Assembly: GCF_047663525.1 (NCBI RefSeq)
Contig: NC_092606.1
Location: 255,501 to 319,500, forward strand
DNA length: 64,000 nt
Source of the DNA: Anas platyrhynchos
Taxonomy: Eukaryota; Chordata; Aves; Anseriformes; Anatidae
Direction of reading: 5' to 3'
In this document: one piece after another, positions 1-14,280 of the stretch
Layout of the letters: the number at the start of each line of letters is the position of its first letter
How positions within the stretch are numbered: the stretch's first letter is position 1
Made by a program: the position numbers and the translations under genes
Notes under the pieces: model-generated
Told to the model about the DNA's origin: nothing
What the model saw: only the letters and a program-made list of their open reading frames with translations
The model's database searches: none

Positions 1-1440
1 AGTCACTTCTTGGCACTAGAATTGGTCTCTTCCTTACATATACTCTGCAAGTGGAATGGTGTTTATTCACATGCTCCATCATACCATGGAAGAGGTATGA
101 GGCTGCACCACATGCAACCAGCTGGCTAGACAGAGTGCTGTTGAAGGCACCAGAAACAACAGTTTATGGTTCCCAGCAACTTCAAAGAGCACTGAAGATA
201 AAGGCACAGAACTCCAATCATTACTGAAGTGGTTTTCTGCTCAGAAAAAGCACCTGGTGATTTTGTGGATATGTATGTTACTCACTTTTAAAGGCAAAAT
301 GTGAATATTCTTCCAGTTCTGTAAAGAACATTCAAGTTAATGACAAAACTATAAAACATCCTACACGTTACTGTGCTAGAGGCCAGATCATGCACCCTGT
401 TCCTTCATGTAGGGAATCACTGAAGATGCAGAATTTGACCCTTATGTCCTCACAACACCCTTGTGAGGTAGATAGGTACATAACAACTTTTTCAGAATGG
501 GAACATGAGACAAAAAAGAGGTGGATTGACTTGTCTGAGGCTGCACAGCAAATCTGGAAGCAGAACTTAGGTCATGGCCATAGGTCTCTTCACTGCAACA
601 CACTGCCTTCCCGCCCAACTTCATCTCCAGGGCTGAATAACCAGCATCCATGTACCCCTGGTCCAACAATACACCTAGTCCAACAAAAATCTTTCCATAG
701 ACTTTTTCTGCTTCAGAAATGACATGAACAGATTCTACAAAACACTTTTATCATGGGACCTGAATTCCAAACTACACGAGACAACTTCCATTGCTATCAG
801 CCAACACAAGCCCTACTATCTGGGCTATACTATATTATTTACAAGGCTTTTGGTCAGAGCCTTTCTCATGCTTTGTCTCCACTTCAAAATTCTAGAGTTA
901 ATAACGTGCATCAGGGGCTTTCTGAAAACTCCAGGAGCTTTCACCATAGGTATGAAGTCCTATGGTTCACAAGTCATTTCCAAGCTGTCACTAACAAAGT
1001 ACTGTTTGGCACATGAAACCACATCTACCCGGGGCCAAGAGATGGAAAGTCTCCTGTCCCTGCCAGGACCACAGTGCAAGAAACACAAAGGCAACCTTAA
1101 TTCATCCTTGCCCAAGATATCATCAGAATCATGACCAGCATGGAATTACGTTATTTCAACCCTCTAAAAGGGTGTCTAAATGCAGTGAGATTTGGGAGTG
1201 AAAAGAAGGTGATGGAAAACATGGTTGGATGTTGACTTCGAAAGATTTTATCCCATGGCTAAGGCCAGACTAAAATATAACAAACCTTACACTAGATAAG
1301 TGACAACAGGTATTTCTCTGTACAGATGCTGACTTTTGGATATATATAGCTGCTAATGAATTGTCAGCCCTTGTCTGGGTGCAGTGTTCAATCACAATGA
1401 TTTAAAAGTGCATACCAAGGATAAAATAGTTCAAACCATC
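1..1440. other. Intergenic DNA downstream of SLC13A5
   Basis: The short open frames here on both strands have no recognisable domain, no splice-site support and no coding-like composition. I see no repeat that I can name. The stretch lies beyond the proposed poly(A) signal of the minus-strand SLC13A5 gene. A longer alternative 3' UTR of that gene could extend into it, and another minus-strand AATAAA lies at 62-67. Confidence 0.5.
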
Positions 1441-1462
1441 TGATATAACAGCTTGCCCTCTC

Positions 1463-1468
1463 TTTATT
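1463..1468 (-). terminator. Candidate poly(A) signal of SLC13A5
   Basis: The plus strand reads TTTATT, giving AATAAA on the minus strand about 290 nt after the SLC13A5 stop codon. It is the first canonical signal past the stop. A 3' UTR of about 300 nt would be short but reasonable. Transcript ends are needed to exclude a more distal site. Confidence 0.4.
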
Positions 1469-1758
1469 TAAAGTTAAATGAATTCTAAATCTTGATGGTA
1501 ATTGGAAGTACAATAGATCACTTGATCATACGTGTGATCCAGACACATGATCCTTAGGGTTGTGAAATTAAACAGCACATTTGGTGCCACCATGATTGGA
1601 ATGAGTTGGTTCATGCCTGATCTGATGTTTGACTCCCAGAAGGTAGCAGACACCTAACACTGGATCTGAAGTGTGACAAGACTTTATATAGGGTTTCAGG
1701 CAACAACAAAATAGGATCAAGAGTCCATTCCTTGTACAAAACACGAATTCTTCATCGC

Positions 1759-1887
1759 TCACTGGTTAGTTGTGCTGTTTGCCCAGGTTGGAAATGTATC
1801 CAGATCAAACATAGGTCTTCCCCATGTGTTGATGGCCAGTGTGACACAGAAGACTCCAATGATGTTCATCACTATTCCAGATCTAAC
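1759..1887 (-). CDS. SLC13A5: SLC13A5 exon 12 and stop
   Basis: Residues 538-579 and TGA, 129 nt, acceptor CTCACAG. Encodes the last helix ([20 protein letters not shown]) and the extracellular tail [20 protein letters not shown], with an Asn-Ser-Thr glycosylation site. Confidence 0.96.
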   Translation of the reverse strand, partial: VRSGIVMNIIGVFCVTLAINTWGRPMFDLDTFPTWANSTTNQ

Positions 1888-4800
1888 CTGTGAGGACAGA
1901 AGTCCAAGCCAACAATAACCAAACAACAGCACAGCAAAATATGGAAAGACACTGAACACAAAGAAGAAACACAGTCAAATTAAAGCACAGAAATAGCCAC
2001 TGCACCCACTACCCGATGTTCTTGCTTAGGTAGAAATACTAGGGAATACACCGTGAAAAGGTGAACAGTTTGCTACACAACAAATCTAGGAGCTGTAAGG
2101 GATTCAAAAAGAAGTTGCTCTTATTAAAGACCAGCTTCTGTGTCCTTCAAGTCTCCAGTTAGAAAACTGATAATATTTGGGTGTTTGGCACAGAATTTGG
2201 TACTGTGTGGTCTGGCAGGCAATCAAAGGACCAGAGTCTAGGGCAACAGATTGTTACCTTCTGCTTTCAGCTCCAGTGGAAATAAGCCTTTAGCTATACT
2301 CACCAAAGCCCCAGAAGACACTGGGAAGCACTGGCTGCATTTTAACCCCTTGGTGTTTAAGAGATTTTGACTTGTCAGTTTTTAATTTCAATTGGACTGG
2401 GCTGTGTGTCTGCCAAAGCCTATGAGAAAGGTAATGTTGCTGCATAGATGCAAATCTTTATTACAATACTAATAACACATAAGAGAAGGATGTAAAGTGC
2501 TAGCTACTGCCCATAAGAGCTTTATGATACTTTGGAAGTGTTAAGCTAAGAAAATTAAACTTTCATCATATTTCAGAAAAAATGCAACGGAGAATTTCAG
2601 ATAAGAGACCAGACAATTACCATCTTACCATATCCAAAACACGGATGTGGCCATAGGAAAACACTATTGCATTTGGAGGTGTTGCAACAGGTAGCATGAA
2701 GGCAAAGGAAGCACTGAGAGTACCAGGCAGCATAACATACAAAGGATGGATCTTGACAGATGCAGCCTGCAGTGTAATGAAGAGAACTATTATACTAGAA
2801 GTGTTACCAAAAAAAAAAGAAAAAAAAAAGCAAATAAAATTTTCCAGACCTTTGAGACACACAGGCTCAGCTCATTCCTTGGTATTACACGACCAGAGTG
2901 ATTTTCAAGCATTTTATTCTGGAATCCACATGTGCTTAAAGATAACTTTGGTCTCAATCCCTGTCCCACAGTACTGAAAACAATGCTTGATTTTTTCTTG
3001 TTGTTTGTTTTGCTCTATGGTATAATTTGGAGTTCTGGTCAAATTTATCCAATGATCTTTTCTTTGACCTCAGACCACATTTTTGGAGTGCTTGTCAGGG
3101 TAACTTAGCGATGGAACTATAATTACAAGACATGTGGAGTAACATTCTCAGACATTACATGAACTTTGTGGGACTCAGAACTGAAGTGACAAATAGGTCA
3201 GCACCTTCACTGAGATAAATTGATATTTGCCCCACGCACAAAAAAGGACATGAGTGTATTAGAACGAGTCCAAAGGAGGGCCATGAAGATGATCAAAGGG
3301 AGGGAGCACCTCTCCTATGAAGAGAGGCTGAGGGAATTGGAGCTGTTCAGCCTGGAGAAGAGGAGGCTCCAGGTAGACCTTATAGTGGCCTTCTAGTACC
3401 TAAAGGAGGCCTACAAGAAAGCTGGGGAGGAACTCTTTGTCAGGGACTGTAGTGATAAAACAAGGAGTAATGATTTTAAACTAAAAACTCACTGTCCATT
3501 ATGGTATACTGTCAAATGGATTGCTTCATTACTGGGTTTCAGATTAACATTAGAGCAACATTCAAGACAGTAAATATGATATTGTTTTGCCACTAGAGAC
3601 TGACAGTTTACCCCTAATCTCCCAGTTGATAAAACAGCAGAATGGAAGTAATCTTACCATGGATGAAAAGACAGGTAGGAAGAGGGTGGCTGTGGCGACA
3701 TTACTGGTGCATTCAGTGAAGACAGCTATAATAAGCGAAAGTACTGTTGCAATGGCCCAGGGTGGAATAGATCCTAATGGAGTCATTTGATGACCCAGCC
3801 AAGCCGAGAGCCCAGAGTTCTGACAAGAAAAATGTTCTTTGATGAGGCTTAGAACCCCTAGCTCCTGAACAGAAAACTCATGTTATGTGTAATGTTCTTA
3901 ACATAATGCTAAACGATTCCTGAATTATATAAATACCACCCACAGAAGTACAGAGTTCTGTCATAAACACTAAAGGGATTTCCTTGCCAACTACACTAAT
4001 ATTCAGCCCCACTTTCCTGATTTTCCTGGAACACAAATACTTGTTCACACTTTGGTTACAAAATTAAATTTTCTGCTAAACAGAAACAATTATTGCTGAG
4101 ACTACAGCAAATACTTAATCACTCACAAGATTCCTAGCACGTGTTTCTAGTGTTTCTGAAGATAATAATGCTGTATGAGTGCTATATTATATGAACACAG
4201 ACAGCAATTGATTCAGACAGATTACAAAGCCTTCATGCCCCAGAGCTTTACTAATGTATGCATGTATGAATGTAACAGTCCAGAGCTTTAATTTACCCCA
4301 TGTCTTAAAAACTGCCTAGCCACAAAACTTAGATCTGAATACAACCTTCCTCAAAGAATGTCATTGTTGATATCTAAGGTTTTGATTTAGATATGTCTTA
4401 GTAGCGATGAAGTACAAAGCATGGCTTCACTCAAAATTTGTTCTTGTTTTGGGAATTCAGCCACCTCTACTAAGAATTTATGAGCATAGGATTAAACCAT
4501 GGGCTTATGGAGTGCAGTATATTGCCTGGCAACAGCCACTGACAAGAGACTGAAGAAACCCCACTGTATACAGTTTTGGAAAATATCTACTCAATGATTT
4601 TCTACCTAACCAGTTCAGAAATGGTTTGGTTTAAATGTGAAGTTATTTATCCTTTAAACAAACCTCAAATGGTTCTGGAAATCTTACAAGTGTTATTTAT
4701 ACTTCTATTTTTTCTAACCAGGGATGGGATTGGGATGACAACACAAATAAGAAAGACTGTTCTTCTGGTCTGTCCAGTCAATGAAGATCCCCAACGAAGT

Positions 4801-6304
4801 TGCCCTTTCAGGGCTCAGATAAATTAGAGAAACTTGGCCAATATACACAAGTTCCTGAAAAAGAAGCACAAATATTCACCTTTCCTCCCATTTTTTGCTA
4901 ATTTGGATCTACCTCCATATCTGAACATCTCTACTGGGTTTGGCTTTGGGTGCATGCCCAGTAATACATGACAAGATAACAAACCAGGGAAGTCCACCTT
5001 TGAGTCAGAGAAAAACAGATGTCAGAACATACTGCACTTGCATCTGCCAAAGCAAAACCTCCTCCCAGCAGCAGCACAATGCTCCAGGGCATCTTCCTCT
5101 GAACCACATTCCAATCCAGCAGTGGGGCTGGTAAAAATGGCTTTTTTATATCTAAAGTGAGAAACCAAAAGCAAAATATGTTTCAGCGGAGTGAAGACAT
5201 TTTGTCTCTGGTTCTATAAGATACTAGGGAAAGGTTCATCAGGCAGAGGTATATTACTGAGAAACCTACAAAAGCTAGGGTAAGGGTAACATATATGAAC
5301 AGTGAGCATGCTCCAGTCCTGCCCAAGAAGTGAGGGAGGTGAGCTACCCTGAAGAACTGCATGCAAATCCAGTGCATGTTTCCGCCATGTTAGCTGGAGC
5401 TGGGTGACTTTCACAATGTTACAACGCCCCTTTTAAATACCTTCTTCAGTCTGTTCGGGGTCAGACATGCTTGAATTCCAGCCTATGAATTTGGGTTTGG
5501 TAGCAGGAAGGATGAACAATAGCAGGGCAATAAACACAGCAGGAGCAGAATCAGTGATATACCTGAAGAAGAAAAGATAGCTTATAAAATAAAACATCTT
5601 TCTTCTAGAATGTGGCTGCCTTCCAGCATTGCAACCACTATTCCTTGCCATTCTGTTTGGGGTTTATACATTAGCAAAATACATCGTTAGTTCATGACTG
5701 AGGTGTTTCAGGTCTACCACAGCACAAACACAGTAATAAATGAAAACAGCTATAATACACACTAATAATCAAAATCATGATGAAATCAGATGAAATCAGA
5801 TGAAAATGGCTCCTGGGGACAGGGTTCCTTCTTTGTGGGCAAGCCAAGATTCAAAGATCCTATTCCAATGACTTGCGAGAAAATGGCCTGAATGATTTTC
5901 CCATTACACATTTTATATTCTTAATTTGCCACATACAGTATGTGAAGAAGCTATTGAAAGCAAAGAATCAATTTCCCAGTGGTTTCTACATATGCTATTG
6001 TTTAGAGATAATACCAAACACCACCACTGATTAGAACTCATACAAACAAAATGCTAATGTGTGCTTGAAAGTGACAGAGACCAGCACTGCAGAATTTCCT
6101 TTTCCTTTAGGAGGTTCAGCCTGCTCCGTATCCCTCTCCAGCCTTCACTGCAGTACAAACTGTCAAGTGATACATCAATTGGTAGTCTTATGTGTGTGAG
6201 AGAGGATCCAGCCCAGCAAACATGAATTCTGATACAGTTGGAATCAATCAAAACAGTATCTAAGAGTAGGGGAATTTGATTCAAAACAGGGAGGGTACAG
6301 GGTG

Positions 6305-6342
<38 letters not shown>

Positions 6343-9300
6343 AGAACTTACTTTTCTCCGTCTGGGAAGAGCCTGTTGGCCCAGCCTTTTACAAAGCCTG
6401 GGTGTCTGGAAAACCACAAGAGAACCAGCAAAACAAACATGATGAGGACATTGAATTCAGCATAAGAGATAGGGCCTAATTTCTTCATTTCTGCCTTCAG
6501 CACATTGTATGCAGCTTTTTCTTTAGCAGTTCTCTCTGTCCCACAGCCCCAGCTTTTTTTAAAGCTTTAAGAAAAAGGAAGAAGAAAACATTGTAAGTAT
6601 TAACACATTAGAATGATTTAACATGCTTGCCACTCTGAAGCTGTTCCTTCTGGGGACAGACACAGACTAAAGAAGAGGCCAGAAACAAAGAAGTGACAAC
6701 AGTGTTGAAGTGTTTCATATGGACATGTCAGTTCTCACAGAAGAATGGGGTGTAAGAATGGATACGTCTCTGTCCAGTTTGGAGCAACCTAGTATAAAAA
6801 ACTCAGTTTTGAATCAAGGGCAGCAAAACATAGACTAGCTTTTCTAGGACCTAAATTCTCAGATTTTAAATTGAAAAAGGCAGTTGTGCCTGAACATTAA
6901 GATTGCCTAGCACTTTTGGCTTAGCGTGAATCTCCCCAAACATAAAGGTTTCCAAATCTTAAAAGCTGCTGTGAAATGGAACTGCTCTCTTCTATAGCAT
7001 GATCAACTTGTCTGTGCATTCATTTTATCCAGAAACTTTTCAGTGATCTGCATTAGCTAAATGGTTTACACAATATCACATAGTTAAATACATACTTGAG
7101 TCCCATGAAGGAGCACTGTAGCCAAAGCCAAGCTAGTACCAACATCAGAATCATGTTTGGGAATGCAAACCCAAACCAGGAAGCAAAATTCACAACATCA
7201 TTATTGTTGGGATATAACCTGAAAAAAAAAATGCTTTCTGTATTAATGACAAAACATTTAGTACTCTACCCTCCCTTTAATATACCTTAGTGCTAATTAG
7301 ACATCTAAATCCAAGACAACCATGACAGGTAATCATAGACAACATCCACAGCTTAACTGAAGTTAATAGGAAGGCAGCCCCGGGTTTCAGAGGAGAACTG
7401 AAACAATCCTCTTAATTTTCCCTGCATTTTACTCTAAAGAAGACAGGAACAGATGTTGGTGTTTTAGGTCTCAGTAAGACAAGCGCTGCTGAAAGGTCTC
7501 CCGCATGTTCTGGTTATCTTTCACTTCCAACATGTCTGCTCATTTATGCCATGACAGAATGTTTTTTCCTCCTCCCCATTAATAACTATAATAGGAGAGA
7601 AAGCATTGTCTTCTTCTGAAATTAATAGCTACACTTCTGCCCACTTCAATAGATGACTAAGTTGCTACTTAGCTTAAAAGACTGAAGCCAAAGTTTTAAG
7701 AACAGCCGCTTTTTGTTCTTCCCTGCATCTACCAATAATAACTGCAGGACAAATAGCAAAAGCAAATTTCCAGCTGGTTGTTACAATCAACAGATAATGA
7801 GAAGACTTAATACTACATTCTTCTCAAGTTCTTCACTGCAGTTGCCCTAATCATATGCCGCATTTTAACTGAAAAAGAGGAGGCAGAAGAACCACTATCT
7901 CATATCTCAAAAATTTCTCAGGAGGCTTATAATACCAGCACATAGCTGCCTAAAAAAGGGTGGAGCAGAAATATGATACCCTTCACTTCATATACATTTC
8001 TCACTTTCAGTTCATCAGCTGCTTATTGCTTAGAGTTTGCAACTGAAACTGTCAACTATGACTTTAGTCTGTTGGTCACAGAAACAGTAACGTAGCAAAA
8101 GTAAAGAAACAGCAAGAATGACTTACTGGTTCATCTGGCCTTTCAATACCATGTTTGGACCTGTTCCAGTGAGTGTTGCAGTTCCTCCAATGCTGGCAGC
8201 ATAGCATACACAAAGCGTCATTCCCTTACATATACGTTTCTTCATTTTCTTTTCCTCAGAAGATCTGGGGTCATCAGGGACTTGTCCATTGCTTATGACT
8301 AGACACAAAGAACATGACTTGCTCAGGTACAGTTAGGGAGGCAGAAAGTTCAGGACCAGGTCTGCAGGCTCAGTGCTTCCAGTTTTCGTATGCCTCATGC
8401 CTCATTTTAATTGAAAAACAAAACAACAAACGAAACAACAAACAACACACAGATATGTTCCTAAATATTTCAGACTTAAGTTCATGAGGGGTTGAGAAGA
8501 GAGGTTGACAATTTGGCTCCACATGACCCAAGGATGCTGTTTTCTATCTTGGTGCCACAGCTTCTCAAAAGCAATTCCCTACCTCACAGAGGGGCTTACC
8601 GTCACCCAGATATTGTAGTCACTGGAACCCTTTCAACATCCCAGTAAGAACTCAACAAGCTTTAACAGCTGTGAATACGGGTGAAAAAAGTCCACCCCAA
8701 ACAAAATTCTAGCCTGACACAACTGTTAAGGTTATATATTACATCAGTTTACATCAAGTGTGGAATTTTGCTGCTGTGTTCATTATTCTCTGAGGTTAAC
8801 AATCTAATCATGAAGTCTGGCTGGACTAATTTTGTGAGACAATGTATTTATAACGATTACAACCAATTCAACAATACCAAAGGGTATTCTTCACATACAT
8901 TTGTCACCTTTCTTGCATGTTAGGGATAAATTAGCAAAGCCAAGCAGTTCCTTCTAAGAGAACAGAAATCCATCAAAATTATTTTCTCTAGTCTCACTGC
9001 AGAAGTTCATTTTTGAGACTCAAGAATCAACATTAAAAACAACATTTGTAAACATGAAATATTATCTTAATACAACTGTTTGGATGCTAAAAATGAGCAA
9101 ACTCACAGAGCACTGTGTGACTAAGTAGCATTCTGTTGGGCTTGCAAGTCTTACATAAACATAGTGCCTGAGCTTTGCACAATAATAGTGCATTGTCCCA
9201 TCACTAGTGAGGTAAGAAATTAAACAACCAAAAAGCAGAGAGCACTGTTGTATCTAATTTACGTTTCTGAAGTCCAGACAAATATGCCAGTTGTGAGTTA

Positions 9301-12300
9301 GTATCTTAACAGGGCAATGACTGACACATGTGAACTACCTTCTACACTGGGTCTTCCACAGACATATAAGCTAGAAAATGGACATGGTGTGTCCCAGGCA
9401 GAAAGCTCATTCTTGCACAGAATCACACAGGGAATTGTGGCAGATCAACATGCTAATTCAGTGAAATCAAATCTCCAAGAAAATCCCCAAGAAAATCCTT
9501 CCTCCTCTGAAAGAGAAAGGCAATACAGATTTGATATTTAATAGCATTTCATAATATAGCTCTCTGTACCAGTGCAATGGAACAGCCAGATCAGAGGAAT
9601 GGAATATGTGTGCAAGTGTGTCAAGTGAAACCTACATCAGAAACACAGAAGTGATAGAAGAACCTTGTTGAGTCAAGCACCAGGCTAAGAATACACTAAA
9701 GTGTTCCAAAGAGTAGCTTGTCTACCAGGAGTCAAATGATGCCAGCTCTTTTCCAGTATTTCTCATTTTTCTCCCTATTTCCACATTCAATATGGTTAAC
9801 AAATGGGTATTTATTACCCCACAACCAAAACAGATTGAGTTTGCACAATTTTTTTCAAACATTCCTACATGTCTTAGACGCTGAATACCACTGATAATTA
9901 CAAGATCTAGAAAGTGTGATGCTGGTGTAGGTGGAAGATATTTCCCAGAAGACACGGTTTTTACTTCCCTGAGCAGGCCATTATTTCCAGGGAAACCACA
10001 GGTGGATAAGCCCAGCTTGAAGGAAAGAACATACCAATCTGCATGGGATCTACACTAAGCATAACAAAATGACAGCCACCAAAATTAGTAAACATTTTGG
10101 AAAACCTGAATGTCATACATTTAGAAGCTTTCAGTCATGTGAACATCCTATTTCCTTGAAAAAGGTCCTTCTTGGACAGAGAGCTCCGAGTGTAACAAGT
10201 TAACTCATTCCTTAGCAGGCCCTTACCCTGCACTGTAGTGGGATCTGATACATTCTTTTCCTGCAGCTCAGTCACTGTATTTGTTTGCCCGGTTGCTTGT
10301 TCCATCATGGTCACATCATATTCAGTGTTATCCATTTGCTCCAGGACAGCCTGGACAATGGGAACCATCATAGCAGTGGTGGCTGTGTTACTTATCCACA
10401 TGGACAGGAAAGCAGTGACTATCATAAATCCCAACATGAGGCTGAAAAAGAAATAGGCAGATGAGAAAAGAGGAAAAAACTGAGACAGTTAGGCTCTGTA
10501 GTCACTGCAATTTTGAGAGCAGAGTCCAGACAGGGATGTGTGTATCCTCCAATAGTACAAAGCAGGGCTAGATTCCCTCCTAGCTCTGCTACCCTCAGTG
10601 AAGGAAACCCAGAAAGGCATTTAGTTCTTTGGTCTGTGCATGATTAAGTCTGAATCATCTTGTCTCCAGTGGCGACCACCTAGAATTTATCCAGATTAAA
10701 AAAAAAATAAAAAGGTAGTTCTGTAAGAGTGAACCAGAAGTGTTGTTTCCCTGGTTATTGGTATTAGGATTGTAAACTGTGCTTTCAGATCTTGTAAAAT
10801 TGGCTTTTGTCTGTAGATGCAAAGTAATGGGTACTAGGTGCTCTTCACCACCACTATCTTTGCCTAGACTTACTCTAGCCACAGAACTGGCACCGCTTAA
10901 GCATGCCAGAATGAGGGTATGGCTTTTAGATGATGATCATGTCTCCATTCACAGAGATGGTAGTGGGGACCACAGATGGCTTGGGGTCATGATAAAAGGA
11001 TTTCACATGAACTGTGAATGCCAGCACATACAAAATATGCCATCTGGGTAACAATAGCACAGATGCTCTTGGACTTATAGCTTCACAGCTTTACAGAGAT
11101 TCTGACTAAAAGAAGAAGCAAGGGTACGATTTATCTCACCTGACTTCAGACATGAACAACCCAGGTACTTTGATTTCACTCAGACACTTACTGCTTTGCA
11201 GTTGATGGGCACTTCTTGGGCATGAATCATCTGCCCTATTGTAGATAATGGCTTCTCTCTTTTTGATGACAACAGCCACAGCCTAGCTATTTATATAAGA
11301 AGTGAATGCCTGTTTTTGGAAAACTGAATTCCACCTGTAGAGTCTCATCCAAAGATCAAACCATGGACTCAATGTGAAATGTAAGACACTATAGAGTCAG
11401 GGGCTTACATGGATATAGAAGTATTTTCAACCCATTCAAGTCATTTAGCAGTCTTGCAGTCACAGGTGTCCTCCCATGAGCCTGTATTTTGGCTAAAGGA
11501 CAAATAAACCATCCATGCAGACAGGCTTCGCCTCTGCAAACTGCATAAGTACAGAAAAAGAGGTTCTTGGAGATTCCCTTCTCTGCTGACTCTTAAACAC
11601 CATTCCTAGGTATCTGCTAAATTGACACAGACAAGGAAGAGGTAATGTAATTTTCTTACAGTGCAGGCTTCACCCCAAGAATTAGCAGGACCCTTAGCGC
11701 AATCCTTTTGTGAAGATTCCACTGTTCAACAGAAATTGCAACAATCAGCCCTCCAACAAAGAGCATGTTTGTGTCATTTAGATACTGCAAGCAAACCTGT
11801 AAGACAGAGAAGATAGGTCAGGGACCCAAATGTAGCCTATTGCTACTAGCTTCACTAGTACATGTTGCCTTCCACCCTCTCAAAGACATTTACTGCACCA
11901 GGCTCCATTCCAATACTGACAGAAAGAGTAGTTACAGCCTCAGCTACCTCCAGTTTCTGGAAACCTTTATTCTCTGTTTCCTTCCCAGAAAGCTGTGTAG
12001 AGGAAAAGGATCTGGGGGTGGTGACTGATGCTTGCCTGAACGTGAACCAGCAGTGTGCCCAGGTGGCCAAGAAGGCCAACGGCATCCTGGGTTGTATCAA
12101 GAATAGTGTAGCCAGCGGGACCAGGGAGGTGATCGTTCCCCTGTTCTCAGCTCTGGTGAGGCCACACCTTGAGCACTGTGTCCATCTTTGTGCCCTGCCC
12201 AAATTAGGAGATTAGGAGAATCTCCACATTCGGAGACATTTCTTCTCAGAAGGAGTAGTTAGGCATTGGATCACATTTCTAGGGAGGTGGTGGAGTCACT

Positions 12301-14243
12301 GTCTCTGGAAGCATTTAAGGAAAGGTTGTATGTGACGCTTAGGGACGTGATTTAGTGGGCAATACTAGTAGAAGGGGGATCGTTGGGCCAGACGATCTTG
12401 GAGGTTTTTTCCAACCTTAATGATTCTATGACTCTAAGTGCTTAACTAGAAATAGCAGTTTCCTAAAAGACTGGTAGAGACTCAAAGTATTATGTAGATA
12501 CCAGAGATGCTAGACTACAAAATAGGTTTACCAGCACCTTTAACACCCACACCCATCCTTACCAGCTGGCTGGCCAGTAGCAAATCTAAATACAGTCTCT
12601 CTGCCTTGGGCTAAAGCACTGCCCTTCCGCTAGCACAGTCAATTATCCTTTTGCAGAATGAGCTTTGGAGGGGACACAGTGTACTTGCTGGCATTATGCT
12701 GTCTACCATGTCAGAGGAAGTTTGTTTCATGCATTTCAAAATCTCCCAGAGGATATGTCAGCAAAGCTCTCTAATGGGATGGATTATGAACACATAAGCT
12801 GCTGGTACTAGTGTGATGTTATCCAGCAGGATCCAAGCCCAGAGAAGGACATTCCCCTCTATCATCCCCAGTCCCCTTCTCCCCCTTTTCCCCCCGTAAC
12901 ATCTTGGGCAAATATGTATTGATTTCAGCATTTTCCCATACCAGAACCCAACTCCCTGCTTAACATGTTCAAAAACAGCATAACAGAAGTGGAGCGCTTT
13001 CCTATCAGACTTGTTTGGTACATATCAATGGGGGATCAGAGCAATGGATTTCCCTTTATCAGATATGGATTGAGCAGGAACTATTCCTTACTGATTTAGA
13101 GCTCTGAACTCCAAGCAGAGGGAAAAATACCACTGGCATGAGGGAAGTAACAGCCAGTGGGATAACTTCAGTGCACCAGTACACAGCCATGATGATGATG
13201 ATATATGCACATTTGGCCTCCTGCAACACAATGGAAGATGTATTTAAGAAAAAACAAAACAAAAACAAAACAAAAAACCAACAATCCTATTCTTACAGAT
13301 AAGAAAAACATTGCCGTCTCTTATAAGGGGACCAAACATTCCATTGTCTCTAGCCTAACAAGTTATGCAGAAAAAGGTAGGAGGGACATGAGGCATGAGG
13401 ATTTAAATTTGTACATTTTAAGTCTTGCTCAGAAGTCACTTGCATAAAAAGGTCTTTTTGACTATAGTGCTTTTTATAATGCATCCACATAAAATGTTGG
13501 GCACGAAAAACAAACAAACAAAAAAACACCTTCTACAGCTAGGTACATAGTTTGCAGTGTGCAATTACCTCTTGGCAGTTGAGGTAAGCAGATTTCACAT
13601 CCAGGAGCCAAGAATTTTTAATAGTGTTGGGAGAACTGGGCATTTCCACTTTTAGTTAGCTATTTTTAAACGTATGGCTGAATTTCCTAGTGTGGATGAG
13701 TACATTTTCTGAGATTCACATTTATTTGAGGTGTGCCTAGTAACATGCCTGAGCCAAGAAACTATATCACTGAACAATTTAAAAGTTCTTAGGTAACTCT
13801 CTTCCAATTTATTTATTTTTTTGGGGGGGGTTGTAGGGGTAGTGGTAGGAGTGGCTAAGGACATAGGAGGTTTTAACTTGCTTTCCCAAATCATACTGTT
13901 CTTATCTAATAAGGGGATTCCCTAGCTTAGAAATATTGTAATGTTTTTTTTTATACAGTTGGTCAGGTATTTCTGTAATCTGGCTTTCCTTGGTTTGTAC
14001 TTTCAAAATTGTTAGGAGGAGTTAGCATTCATTAGTCTACAGTAAACAGCATTGTAAAGCTTGAGTCAAAGTGTTCTGTTCGGGATTTGCTCATATTTAG
14101 AGTATGTGTTCATAGGATCCGATTCTAATGCACAAATGGGACTTTATTGCAAAAATAAACGAGGTTTCAGTGACATTTTAAAATTGCTGTAAGGTTATAT
14201 TTATAAATATTATAAGTAGGGGTGTGCTTTCCTTTTTTTTGTG

Positions 14244-14280
<37 letters not shown>

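Noticed and set aside
5183..5414. Minus-strand frames of 64-66 residues between SLC13A5 exons 8 and 9
   Set aside because: Intronic; the flanking exons join correctly without them and no family motif is present.
11855..12215. Open frames of 115-117 residues on both strands
   Set aside because: Both lie in a CR1 insertion in SLC13A5 intron 2.
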